The translations under genes and the position numbers were made by a program. A stretch of DNA of 64,000 nt from Ruminococcus flavefaciens AE3010 (GTDB lineage Bacteria > Bacillota > Clostridia > Oscillospirales > Ruminococcaceae): assembly GCF_000526795.1 (NCBI RefSeq), contig NZ_JAGT01000001.1:3392501-3456500 (forward strand). The letters run 5' to 3'. A model generated the notes under the pieces. The model was not told the DNA's origin. It did not search any database and worked only from the letters and a program-made list of their open reading frames with translations. Positions 63,646-64,000 of this stretch are shown here, one piece after another. Each line of letters opens with the position of its first letter. Position 1 is the stretch's first letter.

Positions 63646-64000
63646 TTACTCTGTAATACCTATCTCGGCAAGCTTTGTGCGGAGCTTTTCCATAGCTCTC
63701 GTACATCTCGATCTCACCGATGAGGCTGTCATGGAAACATTTTTTGCTATTTCCTCCGATTTTCGGTTATAATAGTATTTCTGTATGAGAATAGTGGAAT
63801 CGGGCTCGCCAAGCTCTTTGATCTTACTGATAAGCAGCCTGCGGAGTTCCGAACTTTCAGCGTGAGCTTCAACGCTTATATCCGCGGGGATAAGCGCCAT
63901 GTCATTCTCATCTGTATTTTCAATGTGCTTCTGAGCTGCACAAAGCCTTCTGAATCTGTCAATGGCTGTTCGCTTTGCAACTGTGCCTATCAGAGCTTTT
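63646..64000 (-). CDS. RNA polymerase sigma factor, ECF family (partial, 5' end outside window)
   Basis: The minus-strand frame is open to the window edge, so the start is not seen; the ATG at 63900 is internal. Visible are the end of region 2 (ALIGTVAKRTAIDRFRRL), the linker, and region 4 (KELGEPDSTILIQKYYYNRK, then a helix-turn-helix EEIAKNVSMTASSVRSRCTR). Paralogous to the sigma factor at 453-1019, sharing LGEPDS and QKYYY segments. Followed by its membrane partner. Confidence 0.88.
   Translation of the reverse strand, partial: KALIGTVAKRTAIDRFRRLCAAQKHIENTDENDMALIPADISVEAHAESSELRRLLISKIKELGEPDSTILIQKYYYNRKSEEIAKNVSMTASSVRSRCTRAMEKLRTKLAEIGITE

Noticed and set aside
63646..63900. Complete 84-residue protein starting at 63900
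   Set aside because: The frame continues upstream to the window edge with sigma region 2 sequence, so the ATG is internal.

Overview
The window reads as chromosome of a ruminococcal Firmicute (genus Ruminococcus or a close relative). The reasons are two secreted proteins with C-terminal type I dockerin modules, a SigI/RsgI pair of the kind cellulosome bacteria use, T-box riboswitches, AGGAGG ribosome sites, near-perfect TTGACA-17-TATAAT promoters and many DUF families typical of Clostridia. I see no rRNA, tRNA, insertion sequence, prophage or CRISPR array. Most of the window is ordinary chromosome, but nearly every long intergenic gap holds composite palindromic repeats.

Layout. 1-8.1 kb: an ECF sigma/membrane-partner pair (partner cut by the window edge), a DUF2520 dehydrogenase, a dockerin protein, an unrecognised Cys-rich protein, then a Pro-rich secreted protein and the rsgI-sigI operon. 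8.4-16.9 kb: acyl-CoA synthetase with its XRE-cupin regulator; a Zn/Mn-type ABC importer with a Fur-family box; flavodoxin, metY and an HD protein. 17.5-28 kb: gdhA, a cytidylate-kinase-like protein, DUF421/DUF4363, prfB, T-box-controlled valS, htrA. 28.4-36 kb: CNNM transporter, an AT-rich DUF2726 gene, a small decarboxylase-motif membrane protein, an atypical kinase, and an MBOAT/SGNH acetylation pair whose SGNH gene is frameshifted in an A6 run. 36-50 kb: yfmF-yfmH-lgt-folD operon, RING/zinc-ribbon membrane protein, DUF1846, a lone pilin, and a T-box-led series (membrane protein, uvrA, tyrS). 50.3-58 kb: spoVT-like gene, surface protein plus a 35-residue peptide, facing a tightly overlapped five-gene operon. 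58-64 kb: large dockerin protein, ABC-F protein, second ECF sigma/partner pair (sigma cut by the edge).

Most unusual content. (1) 51.3-57.2 kb looks like a ribosomally made peptide system. A short peptide with a lasso-leader-like YxxP motif lies opposite an operon for a PqqD/RRE protein, a nucleotidyltransferase, an HprK-like kinase, an S26B-type peptidase and an ABC exporter. There is no lasso cyclase, B2 peptidase or radical SAM enzyme. (2) Two promoters with the same ACCCC-19-CGTA layout precede sigI-rsgI and the neighbouring Pro-rich secreted protein, suggesting a small SigI regulon. (3) A T-box with a readable Tyr (UAC) specifier precedes a membrane protein and uvrA, with tyrS last. (4) The intergenic palindromes form a modular repeat family, three copies of which share a longer linker.

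Starts were chosen from ribosome-binding sites and often differ from the longest reading frame. All functional calls rest on motif recognition by eye; no database search was run.
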